Shown one piece after another: positions 9,414 through 21,985 of a stretch of DNA of 64,000 nt. Numbering within the stretch: the first letter of the stretch is position 1; every line of letters starts with the position of its first letter. The translations under genes and the position numbers were made by a program. The notes below the pieces were generated by a model. The model was given only the letters and a program-made list of their open reading frames with translations. It did no database searches and was not told the origin of the DNA. The DNA comes from Streptomyces sp. MST-110588 (GTDB lineage Bacteria; Actinomycetota; Actinomycetes; Streptomycetales; Streptomycetaceae): contig NZ_CP074380.1 in NCBI RefSeq assembly GCF_022695595.1, positions 1,178,001-1,242,000 on the forward strand, given 5' to 3'.

Positions 9414-11023
9414 TCAGTCCTCGCCCACTCCGCGGCCCAGCTCCCAGATCTGCAGGACCGAGGAGGAGTTGACGGCCCAGGAGATGCCGGTGATGTCGTC
9501 ACGGGCGGCGACGTACTGCTTGCCCTGCCACAGCGGCAGGATCGGCACGTCGTCGGCGACGATGTCCTGCGCCTGCTTGAAGGCGTCGGAGGCGGCGTTG
9601 CGGTCCGCCTGCTGACGGGTGGCCGGGATCAACTGCGATTCGATCTTGTTGTTCCGGTAGGGCGAGTTGAGGAAGTTCGTCTTGCCGAAGAACGGCGCGA
9701 TGTAGTTGTCCGCGTCGGGGAGGTCGGCGAACCAACCCATGCCGTAGACCGCGTACTTGCCCTCGGACTGCTCCTTGCGGAACTGCTGCCAGTTGTCGAT
9801 GCCCTTGATTTCGGCGGCGAACAGCCCGCTCTTGTTGAGCTGGTTCTGGAGGGTCTTGAACTCCTTGGCGGTGCTGTCACCGTAGTGGTTCTTGGTGTAG
9901 GTGAGGGTCAGCTTCACCGGGGTGTTGATGTGCGCCTGCTGGAGGATCTTGCGGGCGGCGGGGACGTTGGGGTTCCCGTACTTGTTGAAGAAGGAGTTGA
10001 CGTGGCTGGTGAGGCCGGTCGGCACCAGCGAGTAGAGCGGGTCACCGGTGTAGGAGTAGACGTCGCGCACCAGCTCGGAGCGGTTGACGATCTGCGCCAT
10101 CGCCTGCCGTACGGCCTTGTCGGAGACCGTGGGGTTCTCGGTGTTGAAGGCGAGGTACCGGATTTCCTGGCCGGGCATCTCCTGGAGGTTGATGCCCTTG
10201 TCACGGGCGTCCTGGAGGCCCTTGATCTGGTCGGGCGACACGGTGCGGTTCAGCAGGTCGATGTCGCCCTTGCGCAGCGCCTTCTCCATGGCGGCGGGGT
10301 CGGTGAAGAAGCGCATCTCCACCTTGTCGTTCTTCAGCTGCATCCCGCCCTTGTAGGTGGGGTTCTTGGTGAAGACGGCCTTGGAGATGCGCTCGCCGCT
10401 GCGCTCGACCTTGAGCGTGTACGGGCCGGAGCCGGCGACCTCGAAGCCCTTGTAGAGGGCCTTCTTGGGGTAGACCTCGCTGTCGACGATCGCGGCGGCC
10501 GGCGTCGCCAGCTTCTGCGGGAACGTGGCGTCCGGCTTCTTGAGGTGGAAGACCACCTCGGACTCGCTCGGCGTCTCGACCTTGTCGATGCCGTCCAGCA
10601 GGGTCACCGGACCGTTGCTGTACTTGATGTCGAGCATCCGCTGGATGGAGAACTTCACGTCCTTGGACGTCAGCGCGTGCCCGTTGGAGAACTTCAGGCC
10701 GCTGCGCAGGGTGCAGCGGTACTGCTCGTTCTGGGTGTCGCGGAATCCACAGGACTCGGCGGCCTCGGGCACCGGCGCGGTGCCGGTGCGCGGCAGCCGC
10801 ATCAGGGTCTGGAAGGTGCCGCGCAGCACGTTCCACGCGTCGACGTCGTACGCCTGTGCGGGGTCCAGAGGTGCCGGCGCGTCCTTGGTGGCTTCGATCT
10901 GGGCGGTGGCTCCGACGACGATCGCGTCGCCCCCTCACCCGCGCCGTCCGAGCTGCCACAGGCAGCGAGTGCGGGGGCGAGCAGACCGGCCAGGGCCGGC
11001 AGCACCAAGGTCTTGCGATTCAT
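9414..11023 (-). pseudogene. Frameshifted ABC transporter substrate-binding lipoprotein (family 5)
   Basis: Start ATG 11023, behind AAGGA. The first frame encodes MNRKTLVLPALAG and lipobox ALAAC, then GSSDGAGEG. Coding then continues in another frame as DAIVVGATAQIEATKD and a complete peptide/oligopeptide-binding domain (FSNGHALTSKDVKFSIQRML, GPYTL, QAMAQIVNRSELV, PILPLWQGKQY). One extra G in the five-G run at 10930-10934 would restore a 536-aa protein. Both halves look under selection, so a sequencing error or a very recent mutation is likely. No permease or ATPase gene is adjacent, so it would work with a transporter encoded elsewhere. Confidence 0.85.
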
Positions 11024-11399
11024 CGTCGGCAGGTTCCTTATCAGCGCAGAGGTGTTGCTCGCGCTGACATTAGTAGGAACAGCCAGGGGCTCCGGAACAC
11101 AACGGAGTTGAATCAATATCACGCCCGGATAACGGCCGAGGGATGACCGATATCCGGACGGCGGAACGATTCATACCGTGATCCACCAAACCCGGACACT
11201 CAGCCCCGCACAACCCCCCGAAAAGCCCCCACGGAACACCCGATGACCTTGTTGTCGACCGGCCGAGGCGTGATAAACGTCACTCCTTCCCGTACTCCCG
11301 GGAGCACCGGAATTCGGCCTTCTTATTCGTAACGGAAAATGAGCGGGCCACTCCCCACAGTTCCCCGGTGCTTTCACCGGTGCACGGTCCGTGTACGGC
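11024..11399. other. 376-bp intergenic region upstream of the binding protein
   Basis: Less GC-rich than its surroundings (for example GAATCAATATCACG near 11112) and without a convincing gene. It should hold the promoter of the lipoprotein gene; a possible -10 (TACTAA on the minus strand near 11070) lacks a clear -35. CACCGGTGC sequences near 11370 can pair weakly and may end the HAD gene transcript. Confidence 0.4.
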
Positions 11400-12101
11400 T
11401 CACTGCCTTTCGGTGATGAGCGATCGGAGAAATGGGAGATCTACTTCTTCCAGCGATCCCACGACCGTACGGCCGGCCGCGGCCGGTATCGGCATCACCG
11501 ACGGCACGGCGACGACCCGGCACCCGGCCGCCTCCCCCGCCGTCACCCCGGTCACCGTGTCCTCCACGACCGCGCAGCGCGCCGGGTCCACGCCCAGCCG
11601 CGCCGCCGCCGTCAGATAGGGGTCCGGGTGCGGCTTGGTCCGGGACAGTTCGTCCCCGGCCAGGGTGAGGTGGAAGTTCTCCGGGCCGAGCGAGCGCAGC
11701 ATCCGGTCGATGACCGTGCGGTGCGAGGCGGAGACCAGCGCGGTCGGCACGCCGTGCGCGGACAGCTCCGTCAGCAGCCTGCGGGCGCCGGGCATCAGCG
11801 GCACCCCGCGGGCGATCCGGGCGGCGAACCGCGCGTTGAGCAGCACGGTCAGCTCGGCGAGTGTGATCCGGGCGCCGGTGACCTCGATCAGGTACGAGGC
11901 GCTGCGCGACATGGGCCCGCCGACGACGACCTCCCGGTGCGCCTCGTCCAGGACGTGGCCCAGCTCCGCGAAGACCTCGGCCTCCGCCTCCCACCAGAAG
12001 CCCTCGGTGTCGACGAGGGTGCCGTCCAGGTCGAGGAAGACCGCCTGGAGCGTGGCGCCGTCGGCCGTACGGGTGTCCGCCGCGGGGATGCTGCTCGTCA
12101 T
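11400..12101 (-). CDS. HAD-family phosphatase (beta-phosphoglucomutase/sugar-phosphatase type)
   Basis: Started at ATG 12101 (CGGAGGTG upstream), 233 aa. Motif I FLDLDGTLVDTE gives the Asp nucleophile, motif II is LVSASH, motif III the Lys in SRTKPHPDPYL and motif IV VVEDTVTGVTAG. The alpha-helical cap lies between motifs I and II, as in subfamily IA enzymes acting on sugar phosphates or similar small substrates. It lies directly downstream of metH on the same strand, but a terminator-like hairpin separates them. The substrate is unknown. Confidence 0.9.
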   Translation of the reverse strand: MTSSIPAADTRTADGATLQAVFLDLDGTLVDTEGFWWEAEAEVFAELGHVLDEAHREVVVGGPMSRSASYLIEVTGARITLAELTVLLNARFAARIARGVPLMPGARRLLTELSAHGVPTALVSASHRTVIDRMLRSLGPENFHLTLAGDELSRTKPHPDPYLTAAARLGVDPARCAVVEDTVTGVTAGEAAGCRVVAVPSVMPIPAAAGRTVVGSLEEVDLPFLRSLITERQ

Positions 12102-12140
12102 CCGTGCACCTCCGTTGATGTGTCCCCGAAGGGACAAAAG

Positions 12141-12177
12141 GGCCGGTCGCCTCCCCGTACTGGGGAAACGACCGGCC
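12141..12177 (-). terminator. Hairpin after metH
   Basis: GGCCGGTCG (12141-12149) pairs perfectly with CGACCGGCC (12169-12177), and CCCC/GGGG inside extends the structure. A second small stem, TGTCCC/GGGACA, lies at 12121-12136, just upstream of the HAD start site. Confidence 0.7.
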
Positions 12178-12261
12178 GCTACCGGACCGACCAGTGTACG
12201 ACGACGCCCGCCGGCGCGCGTGGTCAACTCCCGGCAGACCACTCCACCGCGCTACCGCGCG

Positions 12262-15771
<3,510 letters not shown>

Positions 15772-15850
15772 GGAGGTGCTCCCCTGGTTGCGACGGCTGT
15801 CGGCTTTGCGTCTTCCGGCGGAAGGCGCACCGGGCCAGGGTAACCGGCGT
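15772..15850 (-). promoter_or_regulatory. Possible structured leader of metH
   Basis: On the minus strand the metH leader contains the perfect hairpin CTTCCGCCGGAAG (15812-15824) followed directly by GACGCAAAGCC. The latter resembles a core stretch of GEMM-I (cyclic-di-GMP) riboswitches, but the other conserved parts of that class are not evident. The B12-box and SAM riboswitch signatures are also absent. Treat it as a candidate structured 5' UTR only. Confidence 0.25.
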
Positions 15851-15952
15851 CACTCGAGGACCGGTCGACGTTCCGGCGTGTGGACAGGCCGGGGCGGCGG
15901 GGACCGGCACGGGGCGCGGGTGGTGCGGCGGGAACGCGGGCGCGGGCACGTA

Positions 15953-16022
15953 CGGGTACGAGCACAGGCACGCGCCCGGGTACGAGCACGGGCACGCGCC
16001 CGGGTACGAGCACGGGCACGCG
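15953..16022. repeat. 24-bp tandem repeat, nearly three copies
   Basis: The unit starts CGGGTACGAGCACGGGCACG. Copies lie at 15953-15976 (one mismatch), 15977-16000 and 16001-16022 (partial). They sit in the non-coding space between the divergent metH and gylR genes (15772-16117), about 100 bp before gylR. Confidence 0.8.
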
Positions 16023-16084
16023 TACAAGATCATTGACAGGCCCGGCCCACTCCCCCAGGGTCGGCATCGACCGATATCGTTCAG

Positions 16085-16095
16085 CATTGTCGAAC
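16085..16095 (+). promoter_or_regulatory. Candidate GylR operator upstream of gylR
   Basis: CATTGTCGAAC, 22 bp before the gylR start, is repeated exactly upstream of glpF (16974-16984). GylR is known to control its own gene and the glycerol operon in S. coelicolor, so a shared 11-bp word in just these two leaders is a good operator candidate. An adjoining CGATATCG palindrome lies at 16072-16079. Confidence 0.5.
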
Positions 16096-16117
16096 CGCTC
16101 ATTACGGAGGTTGCCCG

Positions 16118-16882
16118 ATGGCACGGAACATCCAGTCGCTGGAGCGTGCCGCCGCGATGCTGCGGCTGCTCGCCGGCGGGGAGCGGCGGCTGGGGCTCTC
16201 CGACATCGCCTCCTCCCTGGGCCTGGCCAAGGGCACCGCGCACGGCATCCTGCGCACCCTCCAGCAGGAGGGCTTCGTGGAGCAGGACCCGGCGTCCGGC
16301 CGCTACCAGCTCGGCGCCGAGCTGCTGCGGCTGGGCAACAGCTATCTGGACGTGCACGAACTGCGGGCCCGCGCGCTGGTGTGGACGGACGACCTGGCCC
16401 GCTCCAGCGGGGAGAGCGTCTACCTCGGGGTCCTGCACCAGCAGGGCGTACTGATCGTCCACCACGTCTTCCGGCCCGACGACAGCCGCCAGGTGCTGGA
16501 GGTGGGCGCCATGCACCCGCTGCACAGCACGGCGCTGGGCAAGGTGCTGTGCGCGTACGACCCGGTGGCGCACAGCGAGGCGGCCGAGGCCGAGCGCACC
16601 GCGTTCACGCCGCGCACGCTGACCGGCATGGAGGACTTCGAGGGCGTGCTGGACCTGACGCGGGCCCGGGGCTGGGCGGCGGACGTGGAGGAGACCTGGG
16701 AGGGCGTGGCGTCGGTGGCCGCACCCATCCATGACCGGCGGCGGATGCCGGTGGGCGCGGTGGGCGTGACGGGCGCCGTGGAGCGGGTGTGCCAGGAGGG
16801 CGGGCTGCGGCCCGAAATCGTCGCCGCGGTACGGGATTGCGCCCGGGCCGTGTCCCGGGATCTCGGCGCCGGGCGATTCTGA
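16118..16882 (+). CDS. gylR: Glycerol operon regulator GylR (IclR family)
   Basis: 254 aa. The N-terminal winged helix-turn-helix (about 5-65) contains LSDIASSLGLAKGTAHGILRT. The C-terminal IclR effector domain (about 80-250) includes MHPLHSTALGKVL and VAAPIHDRRRMPVGAVGV. In S. coelicolor GylR represses the glycerol catabolic operon until glycerol or glycerol-3-phosphate is present, and glucose represses the operon further. Position and orientation directly upstream of glpF-glpK-glpD support the assignment. A GGAGG lies 7 nt before the ATG. Confidence 0.95.
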   Translation: MARNIQSLERAAAMLRLLAGGERRLGLSDIASSLGLAKGTAHGILRTLQQEGFVEQDPASGRYQLGAELLRLGNSYLDVHELRARALVWTDDLARSSGESVYLGVLHQQGVLIVHHVFRPDDSRQVLEVGAMHPLHSTALGKVLCAYDPVAHSEAAEAERTAFTPRTLTGMEDFEGVLDLTRARGWAADVEETWEGVASVAAPIHDRRRMPVGAVGVTGAVERVCQEGGLRPEIVAAVRDCARAVSRDLGAGRF

Positions 16883-16973
16883 CCCCATTTGCACCATATG
16901 TTCACTTAGGTTTTCAGTCACAGAACCCTTGACGAGGTCTCGCGTGTAAAGAAAACTGCCGTTCGTCGGTCGG

Positions 16974-16997
16974 CATTGTCGAACACCAAACGACAAT
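16974..16997 (+). promoter_or_regulatory. Candidate GylR operator and promoter of the glycerol operon
   Basis: The repeated word CATTGTCGAAC (16974-16984) forms the left part of an inverted repeat, ATTGTCG (16975-16981) and CGACAAT (16991-16997), with a 9-bp spacer. TTGTCG could also be the -35 of a promoter whose -10 lies in TATTCGCTATGG just downstream. A repressor bound here would block glpF transcription. Confidence 0.55.
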
Positions 16998-17109
16998 ATT
17001 CGCTATGGTGGACACTGCCGCGGGCCGACCAACGCCCTCTCGGAGGGCGCGGACCACCGGAGGGACCCGGGGTTCGCCTTCCCCTGGACGAAGGACAAAG
17101 GAGTCGCGG

Positions 17110-17898
17110 GTGTCCAGCTCCGACATCTTCATCAGCGAGACCATCGGTACCGCTGTTCTGATCCTGCTGGGCGGCGGTGTCTGCGCCGCCGTCACACTCA
17201 AGCGCTCCAAGGCGCAGAACGCGGGATGGCTCGCCATCACCTTCGGGTGGGGCTTCGCGGTACTGACCGGCGCGTACATCGCCGCCAAGTCCGGCGCCCA
17301 CCTGAATCCGGCGGTCACCGTCGGCATCGCCATCAAGGGCGGCATCCCCTGGAGCGACGTACCGGTCTACTTCGCCGGTGAGCTGCTGGGCGCGATGATC
17401 GGCGCGGTGCTCGTGTGGATCACGTACTACGGCCACTTCCGGGCCCATCTGACCGACCCGGAGATCGTCGGACAGCAGAGCGGCCAGGAAGGCATGGTCG
17501 ACCAGTCCTCTGCGCCGAAGGCCGGCCCGGTCCTCGGCATCTTCTCCACCGGCCCGGAGATCCGCAACGTCGTACAGAACCTGGCCACCGAGATCATCGC
17601 CACCATCGTGCTCGTGCTGGCGATCCTCACCCTGGGCCTGAGCGACAACGGCAAGGGCGTCGGCCCCATAGGCACGCTGCTGGTCGCCCTGGTCGTCGTC
17701 GGCATCGGTCTGTCCCTGGGCGGCCCGACCGGATACGCCATCAACCCCGTCCGCGACCTGGGGCCCCGCATCGTCCACGCGCTGCTGCCGCTGCCCAACA
17801 AGGGCGGATCGGACTGGGGTTACGCCTGGATCCCGGTGGTCGGCCCGCTGATCGGCGGCGCCCTCGCCGGCGGTCTCTACCAGATCGCGTTCGCCTGA
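17110..17898 (+). CDS. glpF: Glycerol uptake facilitator (aquaglyceroporin)
   Basis: 262 aa starting at GTG 17110 (AAGGAG 7 nt upstream). Six membrane segments of the MIP family. The first pore motif is HLNPAVTVG (NPA at 66-68). The second is [10 protein letters not shown] (212-220), where Val replaces the usual Ala of NPA while the filter Arg and the glycerol-type Asp are kept. It carries glycerol into the cell for the kinase encoded next. First gene of the operon, followed 50 bp later by glpK. Confidence 0.94.
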   Translation: MSSSDIFISETIGTAVLILLGGGVCAAVTLKRSKAQNAGWLAITFGWGFAVLTGAYIAAKSGAHLNPAVTVGIAIKGGIPWSDVPVYFAGELLGAMIGAVLVWITYYGHFRAHLTDPEIVGQQSGQEGMVDQSSAPKAGPVLGIFSTGPEIRNVVQNLATEIIATIVLVLAILTLGLSDNGKGVGPIGTLLVALVVVGIGLSLGGPTGYAINPVRDLGPRIVHALLPLPNKGGSDWGYAWIPVVGPLIGGALAGGLYQIAFA

Positions 17899-17948
17899 CC
17901 CCGGTCATGTTCCCGTCCTCGCCCTCACAGACTTCCCAGGAGCACACC

Positions 17949-19511
17949 ATGAGCGACACCCACAACACCTCCTCCCACGGACACGGTGCTTCCTCCCACG
18001 GGCACGGCCCGTTCATTGCCGCCATCGACCAGGGCACCACCTCCAGCCGCTGCATCGTCTTCGACAAGGACGGCCGGATCGTCTCGGTCGACCAGAAGGA
18101 GCACGAGCAGATCTTCCCCAAGCCCGGCTGGGTCGAGCACGACGCGGCCGAGATCTGGGAGAACGTCCAGCAGGTGGTGGCCGGCGCCGTCGAGAAGGCC
18201 GGCATCACCGCCAAGGACGTCAAGGCCATCGGCATCACCAACCAGCGCGAGACCACGCTCCTGTGGGACAAGAACACCGGTGAGCCCGTCCACAACGCCA
18301 TCGTCTGGCAGGACACCCGTACCGACGCGCTCTGCCGGGAACTGGGCCGCAACGTCGGCCAGGACCGCTTCCGCCGCGAGACCGGCCTGCCGCTGGCCTC
18401 GTACTTCGCCGGTCCCAAGATCCGCTGGCTGCTGGACAACGTCGAGGGCCTGCGCGAGCGTGCCGAGGCCGGCGAGATCCTCTTCGGCACCATGGACTCC
18501 TGGGTCATCTGGAACCTCACCGGCGGTGTGAACGGCGGTGTGCACGTCACCGACGTCACCAACGCCTCCCGCACGATGCTGATGAACCTGCGCACGCTCC
18601 AGTGGGACGAGAAGATCCTGTCCTCCATGGGCGTGCCGGCCGCCGTCCTCCCGGAGATCCGCTCCTCCGCCGAGGTGTACGGCGACGCCAAGGGCGGCGC
18701 GCTGGACGGCGTGCCCGTCGCCTCCGCGCTCGGTGACCAGCAGGCGGCCCTGTTCGGCCAGACCTGCTTCTCCCAGGGCGAGGCGAAGTCCACGTACGGC
18801 ACCGGAACGTTCATGCTGATGAACACCGGCGACGAGCCCGTCAACTCCTACAACGGCCTGCTGACCACGGTCGGCTACCGCATCGGCGACCAGAAGCCGG
18901 TCTACGCCCTGGAAGGCTCCATCGCCGTCACCGGCTCGCTGGTGCAGTGGATGCGCGACCAGATGGGCCTGATCAAGTCGGCGGCCGAGATCGAGACGCT
19001 GGCCAGCTCGGTGGAGGACAACGGCGGCGCGTACTTCGTCCCGGCCTTCTCCGGCCTGTTCGCCCCCTACTGGCGCTCGGACGCGCGCGGTGTGATCGCC
19101 GGCCTGACCCGGTACGTCACCAAGGCGCACATCGCCCGCGCCGTCCTTGAGGCCACCGCCTGGCAGACCCGCGAGATCACCGACGCCATGACCAAGGACT
19201 CCGGCGTCGACCTGACCGCTTTGAAGGTCGACGGCGGAATGACCTCCAACAACCTGCTGATGCAGACCATCTCGGACTTCCTGGACGCGCCGGTGGTGCG
19301 CCCCATGGTGGCCGAGACGACCTGCCTCGGCGCCGCCTACGCCGCCGGTCTCGCCGTCGGCTTCTGGCCGGACACCGACGCGCTGCGCGCCAACTGGCGC
19401 CGGGCCGCCGAGTGGACCCCCCGCATGGACGCGGACACCCGCGACCGCGAGTACAAGAACTGGCTCAAGGCCGTCGAGCGGACCATGGGCTGGATCGAAG
19501 ACGAGAGCTGA
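17949..19511 (+). CDS. glpK: Glycerol kinase
   Basis: 520 aa from ATG 17949 (CAGGAG upstream). FGGY-family kinase that makes glycerol-3-phosphate from glycerol and ATP and traps it in the cell. Visible motifs: [63 protein letters not shown] and [13 protein letters not shown]. The first 20 residues are unusual: a His/Ser/Gly tract, [13 protein letters not shown], precedes the conserved core, which could bind metal or be a neutral extension. Confidence 0.96.
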   Translation: MSDTHNTSSHGHGASSHGHGPFIAAIDQGTTSSRCIVFDKDGRIVSVDQKEHEQIFPKPGWVEHDAAEIWENVQQVVAGAVEKAGITAKDVKAIGITNQRETTLLWDKNTGEPVHNAIVWQDTRTDALCRELGRNVGQDRFRRETGLPLASYFAGPKIRWLLDNVEGLRERAEAGEILFGTMDSWVIWNLTGGVNGGVHVTDVTNASRTMLMNLRTLQWDEKILSSMGVPAAVLPEIRSSAEVYGDAKGGALDGVPVASALGDQQAALFGQTCFSQGEAKSTYGTGTFMLMNTGDEPVNSYNGLLTTVGYRIGDQKPVYALEGSIAVTGSLVQWMRDQMGLIKSAAEIETLASSVEDNGGAYFVPAFSGLFAPYWRSDARGVIAGLTRYVTKAHIARAVLEATAWQTREITDAMTKDSGVDLTALKVDGGMTSNNLLMQTISDFLDAPVVRPMVAETTCLGAAYAAGLAVGFWPDTDALRANWRRAAEWTPRMDADTRDREYKNWLKAVERTMGWIEDES

Positions 19512-19525
19512 CGAGGAGCAAGACC

Positions 19526-21154
19526 ATGAGCACCCTGCAGAGCGTCCCGGCCTCCGGGACGCACCCGGCCGACGGTTCCCGCACTTCGTACGGAGTGGCG
19601 AGCCGCGCCGAGACCCGGGAGCGGCTTTCCAAGGCGACGTACGACCTCCTGGTGATCGGCGGCGGCATCCTGGGCATCTCCACCGCCTGGCACGCCGCGC
19701 AGTCCGGGCTGCGGGTGGCCCTGGTGGACGCCGGCGACTTCGCCGGCGCCACCTCCTCCGCCTCCTCCAAGCTGCTCCACGGCGGTCTGCGCTACCTGCA
19801 GACCGGCGCGGTCAAGCTGGTGGCGGAGAACCACTTCGAGCGGCGCGCGGTCTCCCGCCAGGTGGCCCCCCACCTGTCCAACCCGCTCACCTTTTACCTG
19901 CCGGTCTACAAGGGCGGCCCGCACGGCGCCGCCAAACTCGGCGCGGGCGTCTTCGCCTACTCCGCGCTGTCCGCCTTCGGTGACGGCGTGGGCCACGTCA
20001 TCAGCCCCGCCAAGGCGCAGCGGGACGTCCCCGAGCTGCGTACGGACAACCTCAAGGCCGTGGCCGTGTACGGCGACGACCAGATGAACGACTCCCGCAT
20101 GGCGCTGATGACGGTCCGCGCGGCGGTCGCCGCGGGCGCCACCGTCCTGAACCACGCCGAGGTCACCGGCCTGCGCTTCACCCAGGGCCGGGTCACCGGC
20201 GCGGACCTCAGGGACCGCATGGACGGTACGGAGTTCGGCGTCGACGCCCGGCTGGTGCTCAACGCCACCGGCCCGTGGGTGGACCACCTGCGCAAGATGG
20301 AGGACCCGAACGCGGCGCCGTCCATCCGCCTGTCCAAGGGCGCCCACCTGGTCCTCAAGCGCACCTCCCCCTGGAAGGCCGCGCTGGCCACGCCGATCGA
20401 CAAGTACCGCATCACCTTCGCCCTCCCCTGGGAGGACATGCTGCTGCTGGGCACCACGGACGAGGAGTACGAGGGCGACCCGGCCGACGTCGCCGTCAAC
20501 GACAAGGACATCACGCAGATCCTGGACGAGGCCGCGTTCTCCATCCGCGACCAGCAGCTCTCCCGCGACCTGATCACGTACTCCTTCGCGGGCCTGCGGG
20601 TGCTGCCGGGCGGTCCCGGTGACACCTCCAAGGCCAAGCGTGAGACGGTCGTCACCGAGGGCAGCGGCGGCATGCTGTCGGTCGCCGGCGGCAAGTGGAC
20701 GACGTTCCGGCACATCGGCCGTACGGTCATGAACAAGCTGGCGGCCCTCCCCGGCCACCCGCTGGGCCAGGACATGGAACCGATCTCCCAGTTGCCCAAG
20801 AAGCTCCCGCTGCCGGGCATCGCCAACCCCAACGCGGTCACCCACCGCCTGCTGAGCGACGGCGCCGCGCCGGGCGTGCCGATGGCGCCGGAGACCGCCC
20901 GTCACCTCGCCACCCACTACGGCTCGCTGTCCTTCGACATCGCCCGCCTGGCGGGCGAGGACGCGGCGCTGGCCGAGCGCATCCACCCGGACGCGCCGGA
21001 GATCTGGGCGCAGGTCGCCTACGCCCGTGACCACGAGTGGGCCCAGACGGTGGACGACGTGCTGCGCCGCCGTACGACGCTGACGATCCGCGGCCTGGAC
21101 ACCGAGGATGTCCGCGCCAAGGTGAAGGACATGCTGGAGAACCGGGGCCGGTAA
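19526..21154 (+). CDS. glpD: Glycerol-3-phosphate dehydrogenase, FAD-dependent
   Basis: 542 aa from ATG 19526 (GAGGAGCAAGACC before it), 14 bp after glpK. FAD-binding motif LLVIGGGILGIS (about 42-53), SSASSKLLHGGLRYLQ, the substrate-domain segment GLRVLPGGPGDTS and the C-terminal helical domain. It oxidises glycerol-3-phosphate to dihydroxyacetone phosphate and passes electrons to the respiratory quinone pool at the membrane. It completes the glycerol pathway; a strong hairpin follows. Confidence 0.96.
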   Translation: MSTLQSVPASGTHPADGSRTSYGVASRAETRERLSKATYDLLVIGGGILGISTAWHAAQSGLRVALVDAGDFAGATSSASSKLLHGGLRYLQTGAVKLVAENHFERRAVSRQVAPHLSNPLTFYLPVYKGGPHGAAKLGAGVFAYSALSAFGDGVGHVISPAKAQRDVPELRTDNLKAVAVYGDDQMNDSRMALMTVRAAVAAGATVLNHAEVTGLRFTQGRVTGADLRDRMDGTEFGVDARLVLNATGPWVDHLRKMEDPNAAPSIRLSKGAHLVLKRTSPWKAALATPIDKYRITFALPWEDMLLLGTTDEEYEGDPADVAVNDKDITQILDEAAFSIRDQQLSRDLITYSFAGLRVLPGGPGDTSKAKRETVVTEGSGGMLSVAGGKWTTFRHIGRTVMNKLAALPGHPLGQDMEPISQLPKKLPLPGIANPNAVTHRLLSDGAAPGVPMAPETARHLATHYGSLSFDIARLAGEDAALAERIHPDAPEIWAQVAYARDHEWAQTVDDVLRRRTTLTIRGLDTEDVRAKVKDMLENRGR

Positions 21155-21181
21155 CCACTCCCCGTACCGCGGCCCGGCCCG

Positions 21182-21249
21182 CGCGCCCCGAGGGGGCGGC
21201 ACCTGTACGAGCCACCCGAGCCGTACGTGGATGCCGCCCCCTCGGCGCG
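21182..21249 (+). terminator. Terminator of the glycerol operon
   Basis: GAGGGGGCGGCA pairs with TGCCGCCCCCTC and the outer CGCGCC with GGCGCG, giving an 18-bp stem with a 2-nt bulge and a 30-nt loop. It starts 28 bp after the glpD stop. Confidence 0.75.
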
Positions 21250-21325
21250 TGGACGGCGATGTCATGATGCCGGCTTCGGCCAGGACCGACGGGGGCCGAC
21301 GGGAACGCACACGGTCTCGGCGGCC

Positions 21326-21694
21326 GTGACGGGCCACCGCAAGTGGATATCCCAGGAGTACTTCGGTCGGACAGCCCGCCGCGTCGACCAGATCGCGCTG
21401 ATGTCCTACGACACGGCGCTGCCGACGGAGAGCCTGTACGGCGGCTGTCTCGCCCGGCAGACCCGACTGGCCCTGGAGGCGACCGGTCCGGAGACGGACC
21501 TGCTGATGGGGCTGCCCTTCTACCACACCGACGACATCGGGCACCATGCCGCGGCCGGGACGGTACGGGCCGCGGTACGCGGCATCCGGCTGGGGCTCTC
21601 CCGCGAGGACCGGCGGCGGCAGCGGTTCGGGACGGCCCTGTACATGGACTTCGCGGCCACGGAGGAGGACCGGGCCGCGTACCGGAGCCACTGG
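21326..21694 (+). pseudogene. Remnant of a glycoside-hydrolase-18-like protein
   Basis: This stretch reads TGHRKWISQEYFGR, RVDQIALMSYDTALPTESLYGG, LLMGLPFYHTDDIGHH, RLGLSRE, GTALYMDFAATEEDRAAYRSHW. The order (a strand with MSYD, then LLMGLP) fits the C-terminal half of a GH18-fold protein, but the N-terminal half with the DxxDxDxE catalytic motif is absent. The homology ends abruptly before the parJ leader, and the frame then runs open into parJ without a stop. I read it as a 5'-truncated relic; a short expressed protein from GTG 21326 cannot be excluded. Confidence 0.6.
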
Positions 21695-21985
21695 TGCGCG
21701 CCGGACGCGGAGATTCCGGCCGGGCGGGCGCCTCCACGAAAGGTCATGGAGGAGCATCGGACCTTTGGCGGTCATCCCGTGCACGGCGCCGCGCACGGGC
21801 CAACGTACAGGGCGCGTAGGGAAGTTGGACGGACAGGCGTCCCGGACAGATCGGATGAATGGGTACTCGTTCGTGCACAGGGGCTGCGGACGGGTGCCAC
21901 GGACGCCGTAGGCTTGGCTCGCACGCAACGGAACTGCTGCCGGGGCGGCCCAAGCGGGGCCGTTCCGGTCGGAAGGAGGCGCTGG

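Noticed and set aside
15953..16022. CRISPR array
   Set aside because: The 24-bp units are directly adjacent with no spacers, and no cas genes are present; no other spaced repeats of CRISPR type were seen.
15772..16117. B12 or SAM riboswitch upstream of metH
   Set aside because: Neither the B12-box nor SAM riboswitch core sequences are found in the leader; only a weak GEMM-like word remains, reported as a low-interest finding.
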